Positions 18,207-27,362 of a stretch of 64,000 nucleotides of DNA are shown here, piece by piece (position 1 is the first letter of the stretch; the number at the start of each line of letters is the position of its first letter). Position numbers and translations under genes: made by a program. Source of the DNA: an uncultured candidate division WPS-2 bacterium. GTDB taxonomy: Bacteria; Vulcanimicrobiota; Vulcanimicrobiia; Vulcanimicrobiales; Vulcanimicrobiaceae. The stretch covers positions 48,543 to 112,542 of the forward strand of contig CALEYW010000092.1 in the NCBI GenBank assembly GCA_937927945.1, written 5' to 3'. The notes under the pieces were generated by a model. That model saw nothing but the letters and a program-made list of their open reading frames with translations. It was not told the DNA's origin and made no database searches.

Positions 18207-19640
18207 TCAGACGCTCAGGTATGATCGCAGTCCGGCGAGCCCGCCCTCGCGGCCGAACCCCGACTCGCGATAGCCGCCGAAGGGCGAGCTGGGATCGAAT
18301 TGGTTGAACGTCGAGCACCAGACGACGCCCGCCTGCAGCCGCTGCGCGACGTACATCGACTTGGCGCCCTTGTCGGTCCACACGCCGGCGGAGAGTCCGT
18401 AGGGCGTGTTGTTCGCCTTCTCGATCGCCTCGTCGGCGGTGCGGAAGGTCATCACCGAGAGGACGGGGCCGAAGATCTCCTCGCGCGCGATGCGATGCGA
18501 TTGCGAGACTCCGGTGAAGAACGACGCGCGGAAGAAGAACCCGCGCTCCGGAAGCGCGCAGGACTGCTGGTGCAGCACCGCGCCTTCGGCGACGCCGCTC
18601 GCGACCAGTTCGGCGATCTTGGCGTGCTGGGCGGCGGAGTTGATCGCGCCGATGTCGGTGTTCTTGTCGAGCGGATCGCCCACGCGCAGCGTCTCGATGC
18701 GTGCCTTGAGCTTCGCGACGACCTCGTCGTGCACCGACTCCTGGACCAGCAAGCGCGAGCCCGCACAGCAGACGTGACCTTGGTTGAAGTAGATGCCGTT
18801 GACCACGCCTTCGATCGCCTGGTCGAGCGGCGCGTCGGCGAAGACTATGTTGGCCGCCTTCCCGCCGAGTTCGAGCGTGAGGCGCTTGCGCGATCCGGCC
18901 AGGGTGCGCCCGATCACCTTGCCGACCTCGGTCGACCCGGTGAAGGCGATCTTGTCGACTCCCGCATGAGCGACCAGCGCGGCGCCGGTCGCCCCGTCGC
19001 CGGTGACGATGTTGACGACGCCCGGCGGGAGCTCGGCCTCTTCGCAGATCCGTGCCAGGAGCAGCGCGGTGAGGGGCGTCGTTTCGGCCGGCTTGAGCAC
19101 GACCGTGTTTCCGCAAGCGATCGCCGGTGCGATCTTCCACGCCGCCATGAGCAGCGGGAAATTCCACGGCACGATCGACCCTACGACGCCGAGTGGAGCC
19201 GGATCCGGCGACCCGGCGACGGCGTAGCGCAGCTTGTCGGCCCAGCCCGCGTAATAGAAGAAGTTCGCCGCCGCTTGAACGACGTCGAAATCGCGCGACT
19301 CCTTGATCGGCTTGCCGCCGTCTTTGGATTCCAGCACCGCCAGCTCGCGCGAACGCTCGGTGATCGCGCGGGCGATCCGGTAGACGTACTTCGCCCGATC
19401 GGCCGGACGCATCGGTTTCCAGATGCGCTCGTACGCCTCGCGCGCAGCGGCGACGGCGCGGTCCACGTCCTCGGGTGTCCCGACGGCCACCTGCGCGAGC
19501 TCCGCCTCGCTCGCCGGATCGATCGTGGTGAAGGTTTCGCCGCCCGACGACGGGGCCCATCGGCCTCCGATGTAGTGGTCGTAGCGCGGCGCGATGTGGA
19601 CCGGCGTGGTTTCCAGGGACGGAGCGTAGGCGAGAGCCAT
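18207..19640 (-). CDS. Aldehyde dehydrogenase family protein
   Basis: A 477-residue NAD(P)-dependent aldehyde dehydrogenase. The catalytic cysteine is in GHVCCAGSR, the general-base glutamate in LELGGKAANIVF, and the cofactor region includes VPWNFPLLMAAWKIAPAIACGNT, KPAETTP and FTGSTEVGK. The C-terminal EEIFGPV and PFGGYRESGFGRE motifs resemble betaine-aldehyde and gamma-aminobutyraldehyde dehydrogenases more than succinate-semialdehyde enzymes, but the substrate is not determinable. Length is normal. An aldehyde product from a 2-hydroxyacyl-CoA lyase, if the ThDP enzyme at 7.2 kb has that activity, could be a substrate; this link is only positional speculation, as the genes are 10 kb apart. 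Confidence 0.92.
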   Translation of the reverse strand: MALAYAPSLETTPVHIAPRYDHYIGGRWAPSSGGETFTTIDPASEAELAQVAVGTPEDVDRAVAAAREAYERIWKPMRPADRAKYVYRIARAITERSRELAVLESKDGGKPIKESRDFDVVQAAANFFYYAGWADKLRYAVAGSPDPAPLGVVGSIVPWNFPLLMAAWKIAPAIACGNTVVLKPAETTPLTALLLARICEEAELPPGVVNIVTGDGATGAALVAHAGVDKIAFTGSTEVGKVIGRTLAGSRKRLTLELGGKAANIVFADAPLDQAIEGVVNGIYFNQGHVCCAGSRLLVQESVHDEVVAKLKARIETLRVGDPLDKNTDIGAINSAAQHAKIAELVASGVAEGAVLHQQSCALPERGFFFRASFFTGVSQSHRIAREEIFGPVLSVMTFRTADEAIEKANNTPYGLSAGVWTDKGAKSMYVAQRLQAGVVWCSTFNQFDPSSPFGGYRESGFGREGGLAGLRSYLSV

Positions 19641-19671
19641 GCGCCGGAGTTCGGCGTAGGTCGCGCGGTTA

Positions 19672-22038
19672 CTACCGCCGGCCTTCAGGGCCGGCTGACC
19701 CGTCGCCCGGCAGCCAGCGGTTCAAGATCGCGCGCAGATCGGCGAGCGCCACGGGCTTGGCCACGTAGTCGTCCATCCCGGCCGCCAGGCATGCCTCGCG
19801 GTCTTCGCCCTGCGCGTTGGCCGTCATCGCGACGATGATCGTGTGCGTGCGCGTGCGCAGCTCGGCTCGGCGGATGGCAGTCGTGGCGTCGTAGCCGTCG
19901 AGGACCGGCATCTGCACGTCCATGAAGATCAAGTCCAGCCGCTCGCGAGCGTGCGCCGCGACGGCTTCGGCGCCGTTCGCGACGACGAGCGGCTCAAAGC
20001 CGAGCCGCTCGAGCTGGCGCGTGGCCAGCCGCTGGTTGACCGGGTTGTCTTCGACGATCATCACGCGCTCCGCGCGCGTCGCCGCCCGCGGGTCGGTCGT
20101 GCGAGACGCCGGCGGGACCACGCCGTTGTATACGACGTCGGCGATCGCGTCGTAGAGCGACGACTGCGTCGCCGGCTTGACCAGAAACGCGCCGAAACCA
20201 GCGGCCCGCGCGCGGATCGCGAGCGCCCCGTCGTCGTGCGCGGCGATCATCACGAGGCCGGTCCGATCCAGCAGCGGGTGCGCACGGATGGCGCGCCCGA
20301 GCGAGAGCCCGTCGGTGCTTCCCAGCGCGTAGTCGATCAGCACGTTGTCGTACGGCTCACCGCGCTCGGCAGCCGAGCTCAAGAGCCGGATCGCCGTCGC
20401 GGCGTCGCCGACCTTGTGCGCGTGAACGCCCCATCCTTCGAGGGTGCGCCGCAGCAATTCGAGCGTGTGCGGATCGTCTTCGACGACCAGCGTCCGCGTG
20501 CCGCGCAGGTCGCGCGCGGGCGGCGCAGTCCCGCCGGTGCGGCTGCGCGCGAACGGAATCGTGAACCAGAATGTCGAGCCGCGCCCGGGGAGGCTCGTCA
20601 CGTCGATCTCACCCTCCATGAGGCGCACCAGGCGGCGGGTGATCGTGAGGCCGAGCCCCGAGCCGCCGAAGCGGCGCGTCGTCGACATGTCGGCTTGGCG
20701 AAACGGTTCGAACAGCAGCGCGAGAACCTCAGGCTGGATGCCGATCCCGGTGTCGCTGATCGAAAAGCGCAGCGTGATCGTCGCGTCCGCTGCCGACTGG
20801 ACCGTGATGACCGCGACGACGCTGCCGCGGTCGGTGAATTTCACCGCGTTGGAGAACAGGTTCAGCAGGATCTGACGGAGCCGTAGCGGATCGCCGACGA
20901 CGAAGCGCGGTACGTCGGCATCGACGTACGTCATCAGCTCGATGTGCTTGGCATGCGCCTGCGGCGCGAGGACCGCGGCGACCGACTCGACGAGTGGAGC
21001 GATTTCGATGTCGGCGTGCTCGAGTTCCAAACGGCCCGCGTCGATCTTCGAGTAGTCCAGGACGTCGTTGATCACGCCGAGCAGCGTCTGTCCGGAGTCG
21101 CGAATCGTCTGCACGAACTCCTGCTGTTCGCGGTCGAGCTGCGTGCCGAGCAGCAGTTCCGACATGCCGATGACGCCGTTCATCGGCGTGCGGATCTCGT
21201 GGCTCATCGTGGCCACGAAGTCCGACTTCGCGCGCGAGGCTTCTTCGGCGTCGGCGAGCGCTGTGCGCAGCTGCGCCTGGCGCGCCCGAATCGTATGCGC
21301 CATCCCGCGCAGCGTGTCGTCGAGCCGCGCGATTTCATCGTTTCCCGGGACGCCCTCGTCATCGGCGATGTCGTCGCCGCGCATGTACGCGCGGGCGTGC
21401 GCTTCGACCCGTTCGATCCGGCGCGCAAGCGCTCGGCTGGCGGCGAGCGCGATCGCGAGCGTCGCGACGACGCCGAGCAATGCGACGAGCGGGAGGCCGA
21501 CGAACACGAACCGCCAGAGCGGGACGAGTCTCTCCCGGCCGAGCCGCTGGCGGGTGCGGACGACCGCGTCGAAGGCGGCCTTCGCGGAGCGGAACTCGGC
21601 GGTCAGCCGTTCCCCAAGCGCGGTCGCGCCGAGCGTGCGCACCGTGTCGATGTGGTTGCCGTGGACCGCGGCGACGTACTCGTCGAGATTTACGGCTTCC
21701 GCGTCGGTCAAGCGCTGCATCCGCACGAGCGCGTCGCGGACCGGCCCCCGCTCGGCCGCAGTGACCGCGCGCAGCACCGCCTCCCGCTCGTCGATGGCGC
21801 GCCGGGCCTGCTCGAACGGTCCGCGGTCGCCCGTCAGCACGTATCGCCGCACCCCGTTCTGCGCGTCCCGCAGAGCGATCAGCACGCCGTCGGACGCTTC
21901 GAGCTCGATCGACGCGATGCGCGCCAGGTTTTCGTTCGTCTGGGTCTGGAACGCGACGAAGGCCCCGGCCACGACCAGAACGAGCAGGGGCAGCAACGGC
22001 ACCGAAGCGACTGCCGTGAGGCGAGTGCGAAGCGTCAT
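19672..22038 (-). CDS. Hybrid sensor histidine kinase with CHASE3-type sensor and two receiver domains
   Basis: A 788-residue membrane kinase. An N-terminal helix (about 10-32) and a second helix (about 178-202) bracket a periplasmic helical CHASE3-like sensor containing DAQNGVRRYVLTGD. HAMP follows (about 200-255). HisKA has the phospho-histidine in MSHEIRTPMNG (His280), and the ATPase domain shows LLNLFSNAVKFT, DTGIGI and GGSGLGL. Receiver 1 starts at VVEDDPHTLELL with an acceptor Asp in IDYALG. Receiver 2 starts at VEDNPVNQRLA with acceptor MDVQMPVLDG and the conserved KP pair. No Hpt domain is present, so a separate phosphotransfer protein is presumed. The signal is unknown. Confidence 0.93.
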   Translation of the reverse strand: MTLRTRLTAVASVPLLPLLVLVVAGAFVAFQTQTNENLARIASIELEASDGVLIALRDAQNGVRRYVLTGDRGPFEQARRAIDEREAVLRAVTAAERGPVRDALVRMQRLTDAEAVNLDEYVAAVHGNHIDTVRTLGATALGERLTAEFRSAKAAFDAVVRTRQRLGRERLVPLWRFVFVGLPLVALLGVVATLAIALAASRALARRIERVEAHARAYMRGDDIADDEGVPGNDEIARLDDTLRGMAHTIRARQAQLRTALADAEEASRAKSDFVATMSHEIRTPMNGVIGMSELLLGTQLDREQQEFVQTIRDSGQTLLGVINDVLDYSKIDAGRLELEHADIEIAPLVESVAAVLAPQAHAKHIELMTYVDADVPRFVVGDPLRLRQILLNLFSNAVKFTDRGSVVAVITVQSAADATITLRFSISDTGIGIQPEVLALLFEPFRQADMSTTRRFGGSGLGLTITRRLVRLMEGEIDVTSLPGRGSTFWFTIPFARSRTGGTAPPARDLRGTRTLVVEDDPHTLELLRRTLEGWGVHAHKVGDAATAIRLLSSAAERGEPYDNVLIDYALGSTDGLSLGRAIRAHPLLDRTGLVMIAAHDDGALAIRARAAGFGAFLVKPATQSSLYDAIADVVYNGVVPPASRTTDPRAATRAERVMIVEDNPVNQRLATRQLERLGFEPLVVANGAEAVAAHARERLDLIFMDVQMPVLDGYDATTAIRRAELRTRTHTIIVAMTANAQGEDREACLAAGMDDYVAKPVALADLRAILNRWLPGDGSAGPEGRR

Positions 22039-22065
22039 CGCGGCGCCGCGGTCACGCGTGCGTTC

Positions 22066-22950
22066 TCAATCTCTGGCGATGTAGTCGAGCGAACCGTAGC
22101 GGCCCGTCGCAAGTTTTTCGCGCTGCAGCAACAGATCGTCGAGCAGCGCGGAGGCGCCGATGCGGAAGAGGCCGGGTGCGAGCCACGGATCGCCGAGGGT
22201 TTCGTCCAGCAGCACGAGATACGCGATCGCCGCCTTCGTGTTGCGTACGCCGCCCGCGACTTTGAGTCCGCGCCGCTCGCCGGTCCGCTGCGCGAAGTCC
22301 CGGATCGCCTCGGCCATGACGAGCGCCGTCGCCAGGGTCGCCGAGGTGCCGATCTTCCCGGTCGAGGTCTTGATCACGTCGGCACCCGCCTCGAGCGCGA
22401 GGTCCGACGCGCGCCGCGTCGCGTCGTACGACCCGAGTTCGCCGGTCTCCAAGATCGCCTTGAGATGGATCGGCCCGCACAGCGACTTGACCGCCGCGAT
22501 CTCGGCGAACACGCGCGCTTCGTCGCCGGCCAGAAACGCACCGCGATCGATCACCATGTCGATCTCGTCGGCCCCGGCGCTCAGCGCCGCCTCGGTGTCG
22601 CGCAGCCGCACGTCGAGCGAGGAGAGACCGCTCGGAAACGCCGTGGCGACCGAGGCGACCAACACGGCGGTGCCGCGCAGCGCATCCTTCGCGACGGCGA
22701 CCAGGCTCGGATAGACGCAGACAGCTGCGACCTGCGGCGCCCCGGGCGCCGGATAGGCGGCCTTGGCGCACAGCGAGCGCACACGGCCCGGCGAGTCACG
22801 CCCTTCAAGCGTCGTGAGGTCGATGCAGCGAATGGCAAGGTCGATCGCGGCCAGCTTGGCCTCGTTCTTGATCGACCGCTTGGCGAAGCCGGCGGCGCGC
22901 GATTCGAGCATCACCGCGTCGACCGTCCGGGACGCCGAGAGAAGGGGCAT
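22066..22950 (-). CDS. deoC: Deoxyribose-phosphate aldolase
   Basis: A 294-residue class I aldolase cleaving 2-deoxyribose 5-phosphate to acetaldehyde and glyceraldehyde 3-phosphate. Catalytic regions are HLKAILETGEL, the Schiff-base lysine in DVIKTSTGKIG, and GLKVAGGVR; EIDMVIDRGAF is the usual fourth motif. It is longer than the E. coli enzyme (about 259) because of an N-terminal extension of some 35 residues, as seen in other bacterial and animal-like DeoC proteins. GGAGGG sits just upstream of the ATG. It is divergent from the gene-fragment mosaic at 23 kb. The acetaldehyde produced could feed the aldehyde dehydrogenase encoded 2.4 kb further along the same strand. Confidence 0.93.
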   Translation of the reverse strand: MPLLSASRTVDAVMLESRAAGFAKRSIKNEAKLAAIDLAIRCIDLTTLEGRDSPGRVRSLCAKAAYPAPGAPQVAAVCVYPSLVAVAKDALRGTAVLVASVATAFPSGLSSLDVRLRDTEAALSAGADEIDMVIDRGAFLAGDEARVFAEIAAVKSLCGPIHLKAILETGELGSYDATRRASDLALEAGADVIKTSTGKIGTSATLATALVMAEAIRDFAQRTGERRGLKVAGGVRNTKAAIAYLVLLDETLGDPWLAPGLFRIGASALLDDLLLQREKLATGRYGSLDYIARD

Positions 22951-22980
22951 GGCCCTCCACGTTCGAGAAGGTCGCTCGGC

Positions 22981-23060
22981 GTGACCTCGTACCGTGCGCC
23001 GCTCGACGGCATTCGCGTCCTGGAGCTCGGCTCGTCCGTCGCGGGTCCTGCCGCCATCGG
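22981..23060 (+). pseudogene. CoA-transferase family III remnant (N-terminal fragment)
   Basis: From the GTG at 22981 the frame reads PLDGIRVLELGSSVAGPA, the standard opening of CaiB/BaiF CoA-transferases. Instead of the expected ADLGADVIKVE it then meets the leader of the next gene and stops at 23073. Only about 25 residues survive. It marks a deletion joint and has no expected activity. Confidence 0.7.
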
Positions 23061-23069
23061 AGGTCCCTC

Positions 23070-23432
23070 ATAGCGGCGATCGTCGCGTTCACCAACGTGA
23101 CGAAGACGTTCGAGAGCGGCTATACCGCGTTGCGCGACGTGCAGCTCGAGGTCGCTCCGCGGCGTTTCGTCGCCTTGGTCGGACCCTCGGGCTGCGGAAA
23201 GTCGACGACGCTTGCGCTCGTGGCCGGGTTGGATTCGCCGACCGCCGGCACCGTCAGCGTGCGCGGAAAGCCGGTCGACGGAATCACCGACTCGGTTGGG
23301 TTCCTGTTCCAGCGCGACGCGCTCTTGCCGTGGAAGACCGTGCGCGACAACGTGATGCTCCCGCTGCAGCTGCGCGGCGTCGCCGCCGCACAAGCGCGCG
23401 AGCGAACGGCGGAGTGGATCGACCGGCGTCAC
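23070..23432 (+). pseudogene. ABC transporter ATP-binding protein, truncated (nitrate/sulfonate type)
   Basis: The N-terminal half of an SsuB/TauB-like ATPase: VTKTFESGYTALRDV, Walker A GPSGCGKST, and the Q-loop FLFQRDALLPWKTVRDNV. It breaks off after ERTAEWID, before the ABC signature and Walker B, so it cannot hydrolyse ATP. A GGAGG ribosome site at 23059-23063 points to a start at 23070. The codon there is ATA where ATG would be expected; GTG at 23097 is the first normal start but would remove the first strand of the fold. The break near 23425 joins directly to a substrate-binding protein gene. Confidence 0.75.
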
Positions 23433-24040
23433 GTCGATCGGCTCCGCGACCCACGTGTTGGCGCTCTATATGGGAAAACGCGCCGGCCTCCGCAAGGACG
23501 ACTTGAAGATCGTCGGCGTCGGCGGCGGCGCGACGATGATCTCGGCGCTCGCCGGCAGCCAGGTCGACGCCGCGTACGGCAACGACCCCTACGCCACGAC
23601 GCTGATCAAGACCGGGCGCGGCGTGCAGTGGGTCGGCCTCTACACCGCCGCCGACACGCGCAAGTGGCTGGGCTTCAGCGAGTACTGCTTCACCGGCGCG
23701 CTGACGCGCGCAGACGTGATTGCGAAGAGTTCGGAGCGGACGCAGAAGATCGTCAACGCCTTGGTCCGCGCGCAGAAGTTCATGGCGACCCACACCTCGG
23801 CCCAGATCGCCGCGGCGCTGCCCGACGAATTTCGCGGCGGGACGCCGGCGGCGGATTGGGCCGCGTCGTACAGCCACTCGCGTCCCGCGTACACTCAGTA
23901 CGGTGAGATCGGGATCGACGGCGTTCGCGCGAACATCGAAGCGAACGGCTACTTCCTGGGTCAGCCCTCGCAGCGTCGACCCGGCCAAACTCTTCGACAA
24001 CGCGTTCGTCGAGAAAGCCGCCCGCACGGTCAAGGCGTAG
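23421..24040 (+). pseudogene. ABC transporter substrate-binding protein, C-terminal part, frameshifted
   Basis: The C-terminal portion of a NMT1/SsuA-like periplasmic binding protein: GVTSIGSATHVLALYMGKRAGL, DLKIVGVGGGATMISALAGSQVDA, and later TQKIVNALVRAQKFM. About 130 N-terminal residues, including the signal peptide, are missing, replaced by the fused ATPase fragment. Near 23960-23975 the frame slips again. The true C-terminus (SVDPAKLFDNAFVEKAARTVKA) appears in another frame and stops at 24040. Together with the two fragments upstream this suggests successive internal deletions of one uptake operon, or a misassembled stretch. Confidence 0.75.
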
Positions 24041-24063
24041 CGCCTCGGGCGTGCGTCGCCGCA

Positions 24064-26703
24064 TCACAGGCCGCGGAGAGCGGCGACGACGGCACCGCCC
24101 GTCGCGCGCCGCACGAGCGCGACGGCGACCGCGCTCGATACACCCGCCGCCAACAGCAAGAGGCCGAGATACGCCCACGGCACGGTGAGCGCCGCCGGCG
24201 GCGGATCGAAGACGCCGGTGAGGATGACGACGAGCACATGCGCCACGGCGAAGCCGAGCGCGATCCCGAAGACGGCGCCCGGGACGACGATCGTGAGCGC
24301 TTCGCCGGTGAGGAACGCGCGCAGCTGACGCGCCGACGCGCCGAGCGCGGAGAGCACCGCGAACGTGCGCAGCCGTTCCGCGAAACCGAGCGCGAGCATG
24401 AGGCCGGTGCCGGCTGCGACGAACAGCACCGCGAACGCGAGCTCGATCGCCGTCAGACCGCGTACGTCGACCGCCGTCAACGTCGATCCGATCGTCCGTT
24501 GGGTCTGGACGATGTCGGTGACCCTCGCACCGGGGATCGCGGCGGCGAGACGGCGCGCTGCGGCAGCGACGGAACCGACGGCGCCGGGATCGGTCCGCAG
24601 CAGGACGATCTCGGCCGCGCCGGCATGCGTCTGCCGCGCGACGTAGCTCGCGTTCGCGACCAGGAACGAATCGTGCGGGGCCGTGGGGAACTCGCGGCTG
24701 ACGCCGACGAAATGGAAGCGCACCGGCACGTACCGATGGGTGCGCGCGTCCTGCAAGCGCAGCATCAGCGGGTCGCCGAGGTGCAGTTGATACGTCTGCA
24801 CGGTCTCTTCGGAGACGAGCACGCCGTCGGGCGTCGCGTCCAGCGTCGCGAGCGTCGCAGCCGCGTTGTCGTTGCCGAAGAACGCGTCGGACATCGGCGT
24901 CGCGTTCCCAATCGTTCGCGGATCGATGCCGTACACGTCCTGCAGGTCGTTGCCCACGAAAGCGAAGCGGTGCTGCATCGGCTCGGCGGCGCGCACGCCC
25001 GGAATCGCCCGCGCCTGCGCGAGGATGCGCGACGGCGGCGCGGCGGTCGAGCCGGCGATCGTCACGTCCGCGCCGTTGGTGAGCTCGGCATCGACGCGCG
25101 ATTGCGCGGCGTAGGTCGCGTTGAAGACCGCGGTCGAAACGCCGAAGGCGAACGCGAGTCCGGTCAGCAGCGCGCCGCGCGTGACGAGCCGCTGCCGGCG
25201 TGCGAGCGTCGCTGCGACGACGCCGGCCAGCCGTCCGGCCGCGCCCGCGAGCGCCGCACGCAAGGCGTGCCGGGCACGTGCCAGCGCGAGCCGCACGAGC
25301 CGCGCGACGAGCAGCGCCGTGCCGAGCCACAAGAACAGTGGCGCGAGGAAGGCGTCGTAGTGCACCGACGCCTGAGGCACACCTTCCGGCGCGAGCACGA
25401 CCTGATACCCGGTGCGCGCCGTCTGCCAGAACGCGACGGCGGCGATGGCCAGCGCGACACCGTCGAGCCCGAGACGTTCCCACAGCGGCGCGGCCGGCCG
25501 GCCGATCGCGCGGCGGGCCTTGGCGACCGTGGTGTTGCGAGCGGCAAGCCACGCGGGGACGAGCACCGCGCCGGCGGCGAGGACGACGCCGCACGCGGCC
25601 GCGCCGGCGATCCAGCGAAGTTGCGTCACGAACGCGGCGCCGTCGAACGCAGCGACGACTGCGATCCCGACCAGGATCCCGCCGACGCCGACGGTGGCCG
25701 CTTCGACCGCGGCGAAGCGCAGCAGTTGCGCCGTCGACGCGCCGCGCACGCGCAGCAGCGCCTGCTCGCGCGCACGGCGACCGCCGCCGGAGGCGGCGAC
25801 CGCGATGGTGAGGAGCGTGGCCAGCACGACGCCGGGCATCCCGAGGAACAGGAACAGCACGCGCGCGTAGAGTGCGTCGGCATTCGCGCCGAGCAGCTTC
25901 GCGGCAAGGTTGTCGCCGACGATCCCGCTGCCGGCGATCCGCGCTTCGAGGTTGTGCGCGCGCGCCGTCACCTCGTCGTACGCGGCGAGCGGGTCGGACG
26001 GCAGCGTGTCGTGCGCGACGCGCACGTGGTACTGCAGCCGCGTCGAGTCCGGGCGAACGACGGCTTGCCGGTCGAACTCCGCATGCCAGCGCCTCTGGGG
26101 GAGCAGCAGCACGTTGTCCGGCGGCGCTTGCGGCGCGGCGCCCGGCGGCAGCCCGATCGCTTGGAAGAACGTGTCGATGTCGGGCATCGCAACGATGCCG
26201 TCGATCCGCACGCGCAGCGGCGGCACGCCGATCCCGCGTACGGTCACGACGTCACCGACGCTCGCATGGAGGTTCGCGGCCGTCTGCCCGAAGAGCAGTG
26301 CGCCTTCCCGTGCGCCGATGTTCGGACGCACCTCGTTCGGAAACGCGGCGGCGTAACCCGGCGGTAGTCCGACCACTTTGCCCGCGCCGGTCGTCTGCGT
26401 GCTGCCTTGCTGCGTCGACTCGAAACCCGCGACGTCGGCGTAGTACACCGGTTTGATGACGGTAACCGGCGTCGCATGGACGATCGCGTCGCGGACCATG
26501 GCGGGATCGACGCCGCCACTCGGCTGCACCTGCCAGTCGACGTTGATCCCGGCAGTGACCTGAGCGGTCATCGTCGCGGCGCTGTTGGCGACGTGCGCGC
26601 CGAGGATGCCGAGCAGCGCGACCGCTAAAGCGACGCCCGCGATCGCGCCCGCGAGGCGTGCCGACGCGCGTCCGGCGATCCCGCGCAGCCAGATGGCGAT
26701 CAT
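24064..26703 (-). CDS. FtsX-like ABC transporter permease
   Basis: An 879-residue permease of the MacB/LolC-FtsX class. The first membrane helix (about 12-35) is followed by a large extracytoplasmic domain (about 40-290). A block of helices lies in the middle, a second extracytoplasmic region (about 490-720) contains SRILAQARAIPGVRAAEP, and three C-terminal FtsX helices follow (about 755-870). Such proteins do not form a channel. They transmit ATP-driven motion to extract lipoproteins or peptides from the membrane. Its ATG overlaps the stop of the adjacent ATPase gene by four bases, so the pair is translationally coupled. The transported substrate is unknown. Confidence 0.85.
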   Translation of the reverse strand: MIAIWLRGIAGRASARLAGAIAGVALAVALLGILGAHVANSAATMTAQVTAGINVDWQVQPSGGVDPAMVRDAIVHATPVTVIKPVYYADVAGFESTQQGSTQTTGAGKVVGLPPGYAAAFPNEVRPNIGAREGALLFGQTAANLHASVGDVVTVRGIGVPPLRVRIDGIVAMPDIDTFFQAIGLPPGAAPQAPPDNVLLLPQRRWHAEFDRQAVVRPDSTRLQYHVRVAHDTLPSDPLAAYDEVTARAHNLEARIAGSGIVGDNLAAKLLGANADALYARVLFLFLGMPGVVLATLLTIAVAASGGGRRAREQALLRVRGASTAQLLRFAAVEAATVGVGGILVGIAVVAAFDGAAFVTQLRWIAGAAACGVVLAAGAVLVPAWLAARNTTVAKARRAIGRPAAPLWERLGLDGVALAIAAVAFWQTARTGYQVVLAPEGVPQASVHYDAFLAPLFLWLGTALLVARLVRLALARARHALRAALAGAAGRLAGVVAATLARRQRLVTRGALLTGLAFAFGVSTAVFNATYAAQSRVDAELTNGADVTIAGSTAAPPSRILAQARAIPGVRAAEPMQHRFAFVGNDLQDVYGIDPRTIGNATPMSDAFFGNDNAAATLATLDATPDGVLVSEETVQTYQLHLGDPLMLRLQDARTHRYVPVRFHFVGVSREFPTAPHDSFLVANASYVARQTHAGAAEIVLLRTDPGAVGSVAAAARRLAAAIPGARVTDIVQTQRTIGSTLTAVDVRGLTAIELAFAVLFVAAGTGLMLALGFAERLRTFAVLSALGASARQLRAFLTGEALTIVVPGAVFGIALGFAVAHVLVVILTGVFDPPPAALTVPWAYLGLLLLAAGVSSAVAVALVRRATGGAVVAALRGL

Positions 26704-27362
26704 GAGGCGACCTCCAAGCGGCCGCGTTCCATGCGCCACTGCGCCGGCATCTGCTGCGCGAGCCGCAGGTCGTGCGTTGCGACGACGAGCGCGGTCGACG
26801 TACGTTCCAGCAGCGGCAGCGCGACGTCGAAGAGGCGGTCCGCCGTCGCCGTATCGAGTTGCCCCGTCGGCTCGTCGGCAAGGATCAGGCGCGCCTGCTG
26901 CACGACGGCGCGAGCGAAGGCGACCCGCTGCTGCTGGCCGCCGGAGAGCTCTTCGGGAAGTTTGTCGGCAAGGTCGGCCAAACCGAACCGCTCGAGTCCT
27001 TCGCGTGCGCGTTCGCTGGCGTGACGCGGTGCGACGCCGTCGAGGCTCAGCGGGAGCGCGACGTTTTCGAGCACGGAGAGCGCCTCGATGAGGCTCTCGC
27101 GCTGGAACACGAACGCGATGCTGTGCGGACGCAGGGCCTCTCGCGGACCGAGCGCTGGCCACCCGATCGTCCCCGCGCTGGGCGTCTCGATCCCGCCGAG
27201 CAGCTGCAGCAAGGTCGACTTGCCGCTGCCCGAACGGCCGACCAGCGCGATGCGCTCACCGCCGTACACCGCGCAATCGGCGTTCGCGACGGCGATGACC
27301 GTTTCGTCGCCGACCCGATACGTGCGAGCGAGACCATGAGCCTCGACCAGCGGCTCAGCCAT
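26700..27362 (-). CDS. ABC transporter ATP-binding protein (LolD/MacB type), first of two
   Basis: A 220-residue ATPase with Walker A GRSGSGKST, Q-loop VFQRESLIEALSVLENVALPL, signature LSGGQQQRVAFARA, Walker B LILADEPTGQLD and the switch histidine in VATHD. The spacing and the ENVALPL stretch are typical of LolD/MacB ATPases that partner FtsX-like permeases. It overlaps the permease start by four bases and the upstream ATPase gene by eight bases. Together with the lipoprotein these form one compact operon. Confidence 0.9.
   Translation of the reverse strand: MAEPLVEAHGLARTYRVGDETVIAVANADCAVYGGERIALVGRSGSGKSTLLQLLGGIETPSAGTIGWPALGPREALRPHSIAFVFQRESLIEALSVLENVALPLSLDGVAPRHASERAREGLERFGLADLADKLPEELSGGQQQRVAFARAVVQQARLILADEPTGQLDTATADRLFDVALPLLERTSTALVVATHDLRLAQQMPAQWRMERGRLEVAS

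Noticed and set aside
22981..24040. Novel fusion protein of ATPase and binding protein
   Set aside because: The fused parts lack ABC signature, Walker B and signal peptide and are in different frames, so decay or misassembly is more likely.
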